Origin: Flavobacteriaceae bacterium
GTDB taxonomy: Bacteria; Bacteroidota; Bacteroidia; Flavobacteriales; Flavobacteriaceae
DNA length: 56,058 nucleotides
Assembly (NCBI GenBank): GCA_021151665.1
Contig: JAGKWW010000017.1
Location: forward strand, 1-56,058
Direction: 5' to 3'
Below, piece after piece: positions 8,036 to 16,169 of this stretch. The position numbers and the translations under genes were made by a program. The first letter of the stretch is position 1; each line of letters begins with the position of its first letter. The notes under the pieces were generated by a model. It ran no database searches and was not told the DNA's origin. It saw only the letters and a list, made by a program, of their open reading frames with translations.

Positions 8036-8596
8036 ATGATATCACTCAAACCAAAAAAAGGGCACTTGCTTATCGCAGAGCCTTCATCAGTTGGGGATAT
8101 TTCCTTCAACAGGTCGGTACTTTTGCTGGCAGACCATAACAGCGAGGGCTCTATAGGTTTTATCCTTAACAAGCCTCTGGGGTATACCATACACGACCTT
8201 ATCCCCGAAATAAAGGGCAACTTTAAAATATACAACGGCGGCCCTGTAGAGCAGGACAACCTGTATTTTATACACAACATACCCGACCTTATTCCGGGCA
8301 GTATTGAAATATCCAACGGCATCTATTGGGGCGGCGATTTTGAATCGACTAAAGAACTCATCAACCAGGGCCTAATCAAAAAGAGCAACATTCGGTTCTT
8401 TTTGGGGTATACCGGTTGGGCGGCGCACCAACTCGAGGACGAACTTGAAGATAATTCGTGGATCGTGTCTGAAAATAGCTATGCTAATAAGATCATTGGC
8501 AAAAGCAGCACATCATTCTGGAAAGAGAAGATAATGGAGCTTGGCGGCGAGTACCTGATATGGTCTAACGCACCCGAAAACCCGGCGCTGAATTAG
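8036..8596 (+). CDS. YqgE/AlgH family protein
   Basis: A 186-residue protein of the YqgE/AlgH (DUF179) family, the usual length. Diagnostic segments are KKGHLLIAEPSS at the N-terminus, FNRSVLLLADH, SIGFILNKPLG and, in the second half, FFLGYTGWAAHQLEDEL. No signal peptide is present. The biochemical role is unknown; the family is almost universal in proteobacteria and Bacteroidota. The end of the gene overlaps the end of the convergent aminotransferase gene by four bases, leaving no room for a dedicated terminator. Confidence 0.93.
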   Translation: MISLKPKKGHLLIAEPSSVGDISFNRSVLLLADHNSEGSIGFILNKPLGYTIHDLIPEIKGNFKIYNGGPVEQDNLYFIHNIPDLIPGSIEISNGIYWGGDFESTKELINQGLIKKSNIRFFLGYTGWAAHQLEDELEDNSWIVSENSYANKIIGKSSTSFWKEKIMELGGEYLIWSNAPENPALN

Positions 8597-9432
8597 CCCA
8601 GCCTTACCTGTGCATTCAGCCTTTTCATAATTTCTGAGGAGGTATTGTAACCATATTCTTTTTTGCGATAGCGTGTCACGGGCTGTATGCCTGTTATTAC
8701 ATTCGTTACAAAAAGCTCATCGGCCTTTTGCAGGTCGAATGGCGAAATGGATGCTTCAGACACTTCCAAGCCCTCCATTTTACGCGCAATAGCCAGCACC
8801 TGTTTACGCATAATTCCGTTAAGGCACCCGTCTGAAAGCGGCGGCGTTATCAGCCTGTTGCCCATAAGCATGAAAATATTACCGCGCAGCGCTTCTATAA
8901 CATTTTTTTCGTCGTTGATAAGGAAGCAATCCTGCAACCCGTTTTCTGCAGCGTATATGCTCCCCGTAATGTTTATAGCGCGGTTGGCAGTCTTTAATGT
9001 AGAGAGCAATTGCTTCGCCACATAAAAATCGCGGTACAGGTCGGCCTCATATGGCAGTTGCCCCGAAACGTATACCGCATCAGTTAATGGCGAAGCAGTT
9101 ATTATAAAGCCTGTATCATTCGTTTCAGGAAGGTAATACCCCCCGCCCTGCCTGTAAACCGTAAGGCGCACGCGCCAGGAAGGTGCATCACCCATTGCAT
9201 CCAGGAGCGCTGTCACTTGCTGCGACATATATTCAGGTGTGAAGTGCATCGGGATCTCCATCCGGAGGATACGCATGGAGGCCATCAGTCGGAAGTAGTG
9301 GTCTTCGGCAAAAAGAATGCGGCCGTCGAGCACCCGCATTGTTTCAAACACCGCATCGCCGTAAAGAAATGCACGGTTATTCTGTATTGCCGTTTCAGGC
9401 TGAGTCGTTATAGTCCCATTGAAATTTACCAC
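8593..9432 (-). CDS. Class IV aminotransferase (PabC / IlvE-like)
   Basis: A 279-residue PLP enzyme of the fold-type IV group, which contains 4-amino-4-deoxychorismate lyase, branched-chain and D-amino-acid aminotransferases. The N-terminal RAFLYGDAVFETMRV, the Lys of LLSTLKTANRA (the expected Schiff-base lysine), the glutamate in NVIEALRGNIF and the C-terminal ADELFVTNVITGIQPV are all in place. In flavobacteria such proteins are usually annotated as PabC-type (folate synthesis), but the sequence alone does not settle the substrate. Translation starts at GTG 9430-9432. It is downstream, on the same strand, of the terminator at 9451-9490. Confidence 0.85.
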   Translation of the reverse strand: MVNFNGTITTQPETAIQNNRAFLYGDAVFETMRVLDGRILFAEDHYFRLMASMRILRMEIPMHFTPEYMSQQVTALLDAMGDAPSWRVRLTVYRQGGGYYLPETNDTGFIITASPLTDAVYVSGQLPYEADLYRDFYVAKQLLSTLKTANRAINITGSIYAAENGLQDCFLINDEKNVIEALRGNIFMLMGNRLITPPLSDGCLNGIMRKQVLAIARKMEGLEVSEASISPFDLQKADELFVTNVITGIQPVTRYRKKEYGYNTSSEIMKRLNAQVRLG

Positions 9433-9450
9433 TACTAAACAAATTTGATT

Positions 9451-9490
9451 GAAAATAAAACCCTAACTGCATGGTTAACAGTTACGGTTT
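9451..9490 (-). terminator. Stranded original terminator of the tRNA-Met gene
   Basis: On the minus strand, a 12-base stem with one mismatch (arms 9479-9490 and 9458-9469) is followed by TTTTATTTTC. It lies just beyond the displaced copy of the tRNA 3' end, where the terminator of an uninterrupted tRNA-Met gene would be. It now also insulates the aminotransferase gene from upstream transcription. Confidence 0.75.
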
Positions 9491-9492
9491 GC

Positions 9493-9539
9493 TTTTGTAG
9501 CGAAGACGGGAGTTGAACCCGTGACCTCAGGGTTATGAA
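9493..9539. repeat. Direct repeat 1: displaced 3' part of tRNA-Met (outer att-like site)
   Basis: These 47 bases are identical to 11225-11271 and cover the 3' end of the tRNA-Met gene from the anticodon loop through the acceptor, plus a few flanking bases. Beyond 9540 the match stops, so the 5' half of the tRNA is missing here. This is the pattern left when an element integrates into the 3' end of a tRNA gene and restores it with its own copy. Confidence 0.85.
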
Positions 9540-9659
9540 CTCTCACCTACCCGTTTTCGCTATTTTTTCTAACTAACTGCCGTCTGAAAGCCAGGATTAT
9601 AACAATTAATTAAAAAAAATGAACAATTATGTTCTTATATGTTCTGCAAATATATCAAT

Positions 9660-10301
9660 TTAAACTTTACCGTCCCGCCTTTCCACACTTGCGATGTATC
9701 CCGCCGGCAAACTATTATAGAGACCGCTTACCTTATTTGGAAGGGCGATCATGTACTCTACAATTATGTTTATAAGCTCAAAAATTTTAAGAACAGTCTC
9801 AAAGTTATCGGTATCAATTTGTCCAGGATGAACTGCATCATTTCCTGTTACTCGCACGATATCTAAGGATTGTTGCACAATGACTGGAAGTCCTTTCTTT
9901 ACAAGTTCCTTAATGTCATTGTTAATATTTGTACCACTCTCACCCAAGTCTCCACATAACGTTTGAACAGCAAGCCGCAATAATGCTGCTGCGCCTCTCG
10001 GAGAATCATTACAGATATTAGCAGCTTCTAAATATAGACTAACAATATTAGGTGGCATTGAACTATTAGGTTGTGGTACAGGCAAAGATTTTGGAAAAAT
10101 CATCTTCTTATTAAACCATATACTTATTTCGTTGCAAGAAAAACATCTTGCAATTGCAACGATGTTATCCGCAGACAGTTTAAACATAGTCTGCCCATAC
10201 TTATCAAGGGTATTCCATGCTTGTTGGGACAGTATCCTACAATGCGGACAAACAAATGTTGGATGGCTATAATATTTATCCATAAAGCTATTTAAAATCA
10301 A
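9660..10301 (-). CDS. DUF4145 domain-containing protein
   Basis: Up to 213 residues. The N-terminal part has two CxxC pairs (FVCPHC near residue 18 and RCFSCNE near 53), likely a zinc ribbon. The C-terminal part matches DUF4145: SPRGAAALLRLAVQTLCGDL, then NNDIKELVKKG and RVTGNDAVHPG. DUF4145 is a HEPN-like helical domain often found beside restriction or other phage-defence genes. Translation could also start at the second Met (10283), which places the zinc ribbon nearer the N-terminus as in relatives. It is cargo of the tRNA-Met island. A defence role is inferred from family and place only. Confidence 0.8.
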   Translation of the reverse strand: MILNSFMDKYYSHPTFVCPHCRILSQQAWNTLDKYGQTMFKLSADNIVAIARCFSCNEISIWFNKKMIFPKSLPVPQPNSSMPPNIVSLYLEAANICNDSPRGAAALLRLAVQTLCGDLGESGTNINNDIKELVKKGLPVIVQQSLDIVRVTGNDAVHPGQIDTDNFETVLKIFELINIIVEYMIALPNKVSGLYNSLPAGYIASVERRDGKV

Positions 10302-10338
10302 TTACATCTGCTTTGCAAGTAATTTTATTTTCTAACAT

Positions 10339-10842
10339 CTATTTAAGATATTCTTCAAATAAATTCAACTCGATATCATTAAAAAAAAGAATGTTCAATA
10401 GTGTATCGTTCGATGATTTAGTTCTGTGATTAATCATATATGCCCGATAGGAATTTAATTGATCGGGAGTCAATAGCTGTCTAAATGCACTTTCGTGTTT
10501 GACTAAAGCAACCATTATATCTTTATCGATTCTAACTTTTTCCTTTACAAACGATCTTTCAGTTATAGTATAAAACTCTTTTACCTGTGAGATAAACAAA
10601 TTTTCAAAAACCGACTTTTGACTTTCGGGGATTTTAGCTATTGCAACAGCTCTCGATTTTTTTGCTTTAGCTAAGAATTCAATTTCAGTCATCCCTTCCA
10701 AAAGATTTTTCTCGGACTTACCTTTCAATGTCAGTCTAACTGTTTTAGTTCGAAGGTTATAATAGTAAATTAGAGAGTCTTTTGTTTGGGCAAAAGTTGT
10801 TACTGCAAAAAGCAGTAGCATGATCGTAGTAAATTTTCTCAT
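10339..10842 (-). CDS. Secreted hypothetical protein
   Basis: A 167-residue protein with a clear signal peptide (MRKFTTIMLLLFAVTTFAQ, cleavage expected after AQ, residue 19). The mature part is lysine-rich and predicted helical, with no cysteine and no membrane segment. I do not recognise a family. It lies 37 bases upstream of the DUF4145 gene on the same strand and may share its transcript. Phrases such as LTPDQLNSYRAYM resemble small periplasmic helical proteins of the Spy/DUF4168 kind, where LTPEQ motifs are frequent, but this is only an analogy. Confidence 0.65.
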   Translation of the reverse strand: MRKFTTIMLLLFAVTTFAQTKDSLIYYYNLRTKTVRLTLKGKSEKNLLEGMTEIEFLAKAKKSRAVAIAKIPESQKSVFENLFISQVKEFYTITERSFVKEKVRIDKDIMVALVKHESAFRQLLTPDQLNSYRAYMINHRTKSSNDTLLNILFFNDIELNLFEEYLK

Positions 10843-10872
10843 ATTAGTTAGATTTAAAAACTGTCCAGGTGA

Positions 10873-11051
10873 TCAGGATGCGTTGGCCAGCTGATTGCGT
10901 AAAGTTTCGATTAAGGCCTTTTTGGTTTCAATTGTTTCGCGCATTGAGGCAATTAGTGCTTCGTTATTTTATTTCCATAATGTGTTGCAGGTTCGTTGGC
11001 TGCCGGTTGCGAATGGCCTATTTGCGATATTTCTGCTGTGAAAGGTCTAAA
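10873..11051 (-). pseudogene. Frameshifted C-terminal gene fragment
   Basis: Two minus-strand frames each carry protein-like sequence. The first, from about 11051, reads TAEISQIGHSQPAANEPATH. The second, ending at the TGA 10873-10875, reads EALIASMRETIETKKALIE and then LRNQLANAS. Joined with one frameshift they look like the C-terminus of a longer protein with a final amphipathic helix. No start or upstream domain remains. I cannot assign a family. Its place next to the tRNA, where island integrases usually sit, makes a recombinase relic possible but unproven. Confidence 0.35.
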
Positions 11052-11172
11052 TTAATAAAATCGCCTATTGTATAGTGAATTAGTTACAAATTTTCGGAGT
11101 TGTGTAAACTTGGAGACCAACTTACTTTTATTGTCGAATTTACCACAGCTTGAATTCTTAGCAACTGGGACA

Positions 11173-11206
11173 TAAAAAAAAGGTTTTAAGTTACCCTAAA
11201 ACCTTT
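11173..11206 (-). terminator. Current terminator of the tRNA-Met gene
   Basis: On the minus strand a perfect 10-base stem (arms 11197-11206 and 11179-11188, eight-base loop) is followed by a run of at least seven T. It lies 24 bases past the tRNA 3' end and was brought by the island, replacing the terminator now at 9451-9490. Confidence 0.85.
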
Positions 11207-11224
11207 CATGCCAAGCATATTGCT

Positions 11225-11271
11225 TTTTGTAGCGAAGACGGGAGTTGAACCCGTGACCTCAGGGTTATGAA
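11225..11271. repeat. Direct repeat 2: 3' part of tRNA-Met within the intact gene
   Basis: The 47 bases are identical to 9493-9539. Here they continue into a complete tRNA, so this is the restored copy. With one extra T the match extends four bases further (TTGC) beyond the tRNA end on both sides. Confidence 0.85.
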
Positions 11272-11303
11272 TCCTGCGCTCTAACCGACTGAGCTACCTC
11301 GCC
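11230..11303 (-). tRNA. tRNA-Met (CAT)
   Basis: A 74-base cloverleaf on the minus strand. The acceptor is GGCGAGG with CTTCGCT, the D stem GCTC/GAGC, the anticodon loop TTCATAA gives CAT, and the T arm is ACGGG-TTCAACT-CCCGT; the discriminator is A and CCA is not encoded. One mismatch lies at the top of the anticodon stem. The G1-U pair and ordinary acceptor suggest an elongator or a lysidine-modified isoleucine tRNA rather than an initiator; the anticodon alone cannot separate these. Its 3' half is the integration site of the adjoining island. Confidence 0.93.
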
Positions 11304-11337
11304 ATTTTCAGCAGATTTACTGCCTTTATTGCGGGTG

Positions 11338-11368
11338 CAAATATAAGACGAAATTTGTAGGATGCAAA
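11338..11368 (-). promoter_or_regulatory. Consensus promoter of the tRNA-Met gene
   Basis: On the minus strand TTTG (11365-11368) and TATATTTG (11338-11345) are 19 bases apart, an exact match to the Bacteroidota TTTG-N19-TAnnTTTG promoter. Transcription would begin about 30 bases before the tRNA. Confidence 0.75.
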
Positions 11369-11454
11369 TATATTTTTCGAAAAAAAATTATTTTTGAAAA
11401 CGCTTTTTTATATATGTTAATTATTATATATTTCCCGAAATTTAAACCACACCG

Positions 11455-11847
11455 ATGGACGAAAAAGTAAAATACGAGCTTGAATTTCCTATAACCTCAT
11501 CGCCGCAATTGCTATATCAATACATATCAACACCCTCCGGCCTTTCTGAATGGTTTGCAGACAACGTGAACTCCCGCGGAGAAGTATATACCTTCATCTG
11601 GAACGACTCTGAGGAAAAAGCAAAGATGTCTTCTAAAAAAACCGGCGAGAAAGTGAAATTCCGCTGGATTGACGAGCAGGAAAAAGAAAGTGAGTATTTT
11701 TTTGAGCTTCGGATACTGGTAGATGAAATTACCAAAGACGTTTCGCTGGTAGTGGTAGATTTTGCCGAAGAAGATGACCTTCCTGAAGCACGACAGCTTT
11801 GGGAAAATCAGGTAGCCGACCTGAAGCATGTACTCGGCTCTGTATAA
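11455..11847 (+). CDS. START-like domain protein
   Basis: A 130-residue protein with the SRPBCC/AHSA1-like fold, of the START-like group that is conserved in Bacteroidota. It begins VKYELEFPITSSPQLLYQYI, continues with STPSGLSEWFADNV and ends with a long C-terminal helix (ARQLWENQVADLKHVLGSV). There is no signal peptide, so it acts in the cytoplasm. The ligand is unknown. It is transcribed divergently from tRNA-Met; TATTTTTG at 11389-11396 fits the -7 consensus but has no good -33 partner. It is followed directly by its own terminator. Confidence 0.85.
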   Translation: MDEKVKYELEFPITSSPQLLYQYISTPSGLSEWFADNVNSRGEVYTFIWNDSEEKAKMSSKKTGEKVKFRWIDEQEKESEYFFELRILVDEITKDVSLVVVDFAEEDDLPEARQLWENQVADLKHVLGSV

Positions 11848-11874
11848 TTGTTATTTACATCTTTAGAATATTTT

Positions 11875-11904
11875 TTCCCCGGCCATCCTCCGGGGATTTT
11901 TTTT
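11875..11904 (+). terminator. Rho-independent terminator after the START-like gene
   Basis: CCCCGG (11877-11882) pairs with CCGGGG (11890-11895) over a seven-base loop, then A and a run of eight T. Confidence 0.9.
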
Positions 11905-12035
11905 CGCATATAAGAGCTACTGCCTCCTTACGCCACAATTAAGTTTTAACTTTATTTTAAGGAAACCATAAATTTGTTTAGCTTTGACGCTTAATTAATT
12001 GCAACGGTTTATACCCCTCAAAAATTATTGTAAAC

Positions 12036-15000
12036 ATGAGTAAAACTACTTTTTTCAGGTTGTTTTTATTTTTCTCAGTTCTATGTTCGCCGATGCTGCG
12101 GGCGCAGGTCGCGGTAAATGAAGTCATGGCTTCCAACCTCAACGTGCTGGCCGATGGAGATGGCGATTATAATGACTGGATAGAGATCTACAATTACGGC
12201 ACAACGCCTGTAGACCTTACCGGATATGGCCTTACCGATACACCGGCAATCCCTTTTAAATGGGTTTTCCCTACGGTAACCATCGCGCCAAACCAATACA
12301 TGCTAATTTGGGCATCGGATAAAAACCGGGCAGTTGCCGGGCAGCCGCTACACACAAATTTCAAAATCAGTTCTGGTGGAGAATCTATCGTACTCACAGC
12401 ACCGGGTGGGTCTCCTTCAGACAGTGCCCCTGCCGTTCCATTGACTGATAACGTATCGTATGGCCGCCAGCCCAACGGAACCGGATCGTGGCTTTATTTT
12501 TATACCGCAACGCCGGGCGCTTCAAACACGGGAACGGGATTGACCGAGCCTTTGGCCGCGCCTTCGTTTTCGCACAATTCGGGCCTGTACACCCAGGCAT
12601 TTAACCTGACGTTATCGCACACGAACCCAAATGCGGTAATTGTATATACGCTTGACGGTTCTGAACCCAGGCTGGATAACATCACGGGCACCACGTACAA
12701 CTTTAAGAACGCTTACAAACTCGAGGCTACGGATGTAGTTGGCCCAATGCTTACAGATGCCTATACCTCTAACACCTATACGGCACCGATAAATATTTAT
12801 GATAAATCGCCCGAGGCAGACCAGCTTGCCAATAAGAACACAAGGCAGAATCCGCTCTATACGCCGGTAAATTTTGTCCGCAAGGCGACTGTGATCCGCG
12901 CGAGGGCTTACGTTAACGGAGTTCCTTCTGAGATCATCTCTAAAACATTCTTTGTATGGGCAGGCGGAAACCCGTACCAACTGCCGGTTGTATCGCTACA
13001 GATACAGGAAGACAAGCTGTTCGATTATCAAAACGGTATCTATACTGCCGGAAAAGATTTTGACGACTGGCGTGCCGCCAACCCATCCAACAATCAGTGG
13101 TACCGCCCAGAGTGGTGCAACTACTGGAGGAGTGGCGACCTATGGGAATATCCAATGAACATCGAATATTTCGACCCTGTAACGCTTACGTCCGGGCTAA
13201 GCCAGGATGCAGGCTTCCGTATCCACGGAAATAACTCACGCGCACTGGGCATCAAAAACCTGAGGCTCTACGCGCGTACAGATTATGACAACACCGATGT
13301 ATTCGAACATCAGTTCTTTAGCCAGCAGATACCGGGTGCCGCAAACCCGAACAATAACAAATACAACAGATTGATGCTAAGGGGCGATGGCGCCGGCGGA
13401 TCGATTGCCTATGACGTAGTTTTCAACCGCTCGATGCAGCCGGTTTTCAACGGTATTGGCCGCATACAGCAGGCACTGCACTTCATCAACGGCGAATTCT
13501 GGGGCATAACAGCCCTTAGGGATAGGATGGACAAGTATCACTACGCCCGCAATTTCGACCTTGATAAAGACAACATTGTACTGATAGAATGCGGTGGCAG
13601 CAACTGTGACCTTGGAGAAGGCACCAATGCTGACTACCAGGGATTCATAGACTTCCGTAACTTTATCATGCAGAACAATATGGCAGACAATGCCGTATAT
13701 GCACAGGTTGCCAATCAAATGGATATGGGCTCTTTTATAGACCACATGCTATTGGAAATCTACGCCTGCAACGACAGTTATGAAAGGACATTCTGGAAAG
13801 TACGCACACCGGGAAACCAACAATATGGCGACGGTAAATGGCGCCTGTCTGTTCAGGATTTTGAGGCTTCGCTAAAAAGCAGCACTAACTGGCTTGCCTA
13901 CTGGGCAAACACAACATCGGCAAATGAGTCGATGTTCAAGTACCTGATTGCCAACACTGGTTTCCGCAACCAGTTTATCAACCGTTTTGCCGATATGCTT
14001 AATACGGCGCTGAATACTACACGCTTTAACAGCATTGTAAATGACACCTTTAATGAATTAGCGCCATACATGGCCGAAGATGCCAACCGTTTCCCAAGGC
14101 TTAACTTCTACAAGAATTCAGAGAAGACTAACTTGCTCAACTGGGGAACGGCCAGGCCTGCAATTCAGCGTGAGCAGATACGCACGCAGTTTAACCTTGC
14201 CAGCACTGTAAACCTGGTACTGAATGTATCTGATACTGCTGCCGGTGTCGTGAAAATGAACACGGTTACCATTCAGCCTTCTACTCCGGGAGTGCCTCAA
14301 AACCCATACCCGTGGACAGGTGTTTATTTTAATGGTGTCCCGGTTACCGTTGAGGCCATTGCCAACAGCGGCTATGTATTCAGCCACTGGTCGGGTGACG
14401 TGAGCGGTACCGACCCGGTGCTTACCTTCACGCCATCAGCCAATATGTCGGTTATTGCCAACTTCTCTCCCGTTGCAGTACCGGATCAGGTGGTTTACTT
14501 CTGGATGATGAACAACTCGATACCTAATGATACTCCATTGACAGGGCTGGCAGCAACCTATGCAAGCAATTCGCTTACTGCAGGCATCAACTATATTTCC
14601 TGCCTTACAGGCTATCCGTTTAACAGTGCCGATACCAACTGGAGGAAAGCCTCTATGGAGCGCAAAAACGTACCTACCGCGCTTAACTACCGTCCGGAAG
14701 CCAACAACGGCGCAGCCTACGCGAGCGGCAATATGAAAGGCATTCAGATAAAGCAGCCTTTCAGGAGCGGCACACAGGAAAACATGATAGAGTTTGCCAT
14801 GCCTACAACCAACCTTCAGAACGTGAAATTCTCGTTTGCAGTTAAAACGGACGGCGCTGCAGATACTATAATCACCGAGTACTGGAATGGTACCGCATGG
14901 TCTTCTACAGGGCTGGCTAATGCACAGGTGCCAATAGGAACTGACTTCGACGTTAAGCTCTTCGATTTTTCTACGGTTGCGGCTGCTAACAACAACGCAG

Positions 15001-15356
15001 CCTTTAAAGTGAGGCTTAGGTTTAACGGCGCCGATATGACGTCAGATACCGGAAAGGCAGTTCATTTCAATAACATCGCTTTTGAAGGCCAGCAGGTGCT
15101 GGGCATCGATAATCCTTCGGCACAGGAGTTTACTATGAAGGTGTATCCTAACCCGGCAGATAACGAAATCAATATCATTACAGCAGACAGTATACAGAGT
15201 GTAACGATGTACAGCATCTACGGGCAGGTTGTGTACCAGGCGAAACCGAACGGTGCCAGCTGCACTATTAATGCAGCGAACATTCCTGCGGGTGTATACT
15301 TCGTGAAAGTGGCGGCATCGCGCGGAGAAAAAACCGCTAAGGTTATCAGGAAATAA
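12036..15356 (+). CDS. Large T9SS-exported CotH family protein
   Basis: A 1106-residue secreted protein. A signal peptide (residues 1-24, ending MLRAQ) is followed by a lamin-tail domain (about 25-135, WIEIYNYGTTPVDLTGYGLTD), a chitobiase C-terminal-like domain with YTLDGSEP near 204, and a CotH domain from about 313 (LPVVSLQIQEDKLF) to about 660, including FRIHGNNSR and RLSVQDFEAS. A divergent InlB B-repeat-like segment (GYVFSHWSGDVSG near 778) follows. The last 75 residues (VYPNPADNEI to KVIRK) are a type A T9SS sorting domain. CotH proteins are atypical kinases first known from spore coats. The target of this one is unknown. TAAATTTG (11969-11976) and TAGCTTTG (11979-11986) are candidate -7 elements. 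It faces the operon of the second CotH gene. Confidence 0.9.
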   Translation: MSKTTFFRLFLFFSVLCSPMLRAQVAVNEVMASNLNVLADGDGDYNDWIEIYNYGTTPVDLTGYGLTDTPAIPFKWVFPTVTIAPNQYMLIWASDKNRAVAGQPLHTNFKISSGGESIVLTAPGGSPSDSAPAVPLTDNVSYGRQPNGTGSWLYFYTATPGASNTGTGLTEPLAAPSFSHNSGLYTQAFNLTLSHTNPNAVIVYTLDGSEPRLDNITGTTYNFKNAYKLEATDVVGPMLTDAYTSNTYTAPINIYDKSPEADQLANKNTRQNPLYTPVNFVRKATVIRARAYVNGVPSEIISKTFFVWAGGNPYQLPVVSLQIQEDKLFDYQNGIYTAGKDFDDWRAANPSNNQWYRPEWCNYWRSGDLWEYPMNIEYFDPVTLTSGLSQDAGFRIHGNNSRALGIKNLRLYARTDYDNTDVFEHQFFSQQIPGAANPNNNKYNRLMLRGDGAGGSIAYDVVFNRSMQPVFNGIGRIQQALHFINGEFWGITALRDRMDKYHYARNFDLDKDNIVLIECGGSNCDLGEGTNADYQGFIDFRNFIMQNNMADNAVYAQVANQMDMGSFIDHMLLEIYACNDSYERTFWKVRTPGNQQYGDGKWRLSVQDFEASLKSSTNWLAYWANTTSANESMFKYLIANTGFRNQFINRFADMLNTALNTTRFNSIVNDTFNELAPYMAEDANRFPRLNFYKNSEKTNLLNWGTARPAIQREQIRTQFNLASTVNLVLNVSDTAAGVVKMNTVTIQPSTPGVPQNPYPWTGVYFNGVPVTVEAIANSGYVFSHWSGDVSGTDPVLTFTPSANMSVIANFSPVAVPDQVVYFWMMNNSIPNDTPLTGLAATYASNSLTAGINYISCLTGYPFNSADTNWRKASMERKNVPTALNYRPEANNGAAYASGNMKGIQIKQPFRSGTQENMIEFAMPTTNLQNVKFSFAVKTDGAADTIITEYWNGTAWSSTGLANAQVPIGTDFDVKLFDFSTVAAANNNAAFKVRLRFNGADMTSDTGKAVHFNNIAFEGQQVLGIDNPSAQEFTMKVYPNPADNEINIITADSIQSVTMYSIYGQVVYQAKPNGASCTINAANIPAGVYFVKVAASRGEKTAKVIRK

Positions 15357-15376
15357 TTCTTCTGTTACCCCATAAC

Positions 15377-15410
15377 AAAAGCGCCTTCCGGTTTGGAAGG
15401 CGCTTTTTTA
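15377..15410 (+). terminator. Terminator between convergent cotH and DUF2490 genes
   Basis: A 13-base stem (15377-15389 with 15395-15407, loop GGTTT) carries T-rich tails on both strands, so it can end both the plus-strand cotH transcript and the minus-strand operon transcript. Confidence 0.9.
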
Positions 15411-15431
15411 TTTTCAGGCAGTCAGTTTGAT

Positions 15432-16169
15432 CTATTCGGTTTCCAATATGGGAGATTCTACTTCTCCCTGTCCTTTCTTCTCCTTTTTCTTCCGGATCTT
15501 TTTCAGCATTTCGTCCAGCGCAAGCTGGTATTTGATATTGAAAACATACCTGTCTTTCTTTACGGTGCTGTAACGGTCTTCATAGAAAAACGATAGCCCT
15601 ACGGTGTTGCCGTATTTCAGGGCGTAGTCAGTTCCGGCAATGTAACGCACGCGGTCATAGTGTACACCATGGCCATCCCAGTCAAAAAACAGTTCAGGGC
15701 CGGCATATACCGAAGCCTTCACTTTAGGTATGTTATACTCTACCAGTATTTTTTCACGTACGTATTCCTTAGCGGGGAAGTCATCCATAAAATCGCTGTT
15801 GAAACGCTGCGTGCTGTATTGATACCGCGTACGGGCGCTTACCGAGAAGCGTTTTCCAAATTTCTGATCGAACGTCACCGAAGTATAGATCCGGTGCATA
15901 TCCTTATCATACGCAGTGGTAAATCGGTAGCCCAGTTCTACTGACCATTTTTTCGACAATTTGTAGTCGCCGTAACCCTGCAACATACTGGAGCGGAATA
16001 CTGACATATCATGATCGAGCGCATACCGGTAATCAACCCCCGCCTTAAATTTTTTGGTAAACCTGTAGGTTACCGATGGCGAAAAACGCAGCTGCCCATC
16101 CGGCGCCTGCTGTGCACCTGCCGCCATTACCGCGCAAAGCGCTGCCGCCGTAATTATCCTCTTAATCAT
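15432..16169 (-). CDS. DUF2490 outer-membrane beta-barrel protein
   Basis: A 245-residue protein with a signal peptide (MIKRIITAAALCAVMAAGAQ). The mature part is a chain of amphipathic strands (for example VTYRFTKKFKAGVDYRYAL, SVSARTRYQYS, VGLSFFYEDRYS) typical of a DUF2490 outer-membrane barrel. The C-terminus is unusual: after the last strand come a lysine-rich stretch and an acidic tail, so the protein does not end in the aromatic residue many barrels have. It overlaps the end of the DUF4956 gene by eight bases and is last in the five-gene operon. Confidence 0.85.
   Translation of the reverse strand: MIKRIITAAALCAVMAAGAQQAPDGQLRFSPSVTYRFTKKFKAGVDYRYALDHDMSVFRSSMLQGYGDYKLSKKWSVELGYRFTTAYDKDMHRIYTSVTFDQKFGKRFSVSARTRYQYSTQRFNSDFMDDFPAKEYVREKILVEYNIPKVKASVYAGPELFFDWDGHGVHYDRVRYIAGTDYALKYGNTVGLSFFYEDRYSTVKKDRYVFNIKYQLALDEMLKKIRKKKEKKGQGEVESPILETE

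Larger units (their letters stand above)
9493..11271. mobile_element. Small tRNA-Met-associated island without integrase
   Basis: A stretch of about 1.7 kb is bounded by the 47-base direct repeats that duplicate the tRNA-Met 3' end. It holds a DUF4145 gene, a secreted hypothetical gene, a frameshifted gene fragment and a new terminator for the tRNA. No integrase is recognisable, so it is either a deletion remnant or a satellite that depends on an integrase supplied elsewhere. It is visibly more AT-rich than the genes on either side, in keeping with transfer. Confidence 0.7.

Noticed and set aside
10869..11075. 68-codon plus-strand frame between the secreted gene and tRNA-Met
   Set aside because: Arg/Cys/Phe-rich and opposite a minus-strand fragment that reads better across one frameshift.
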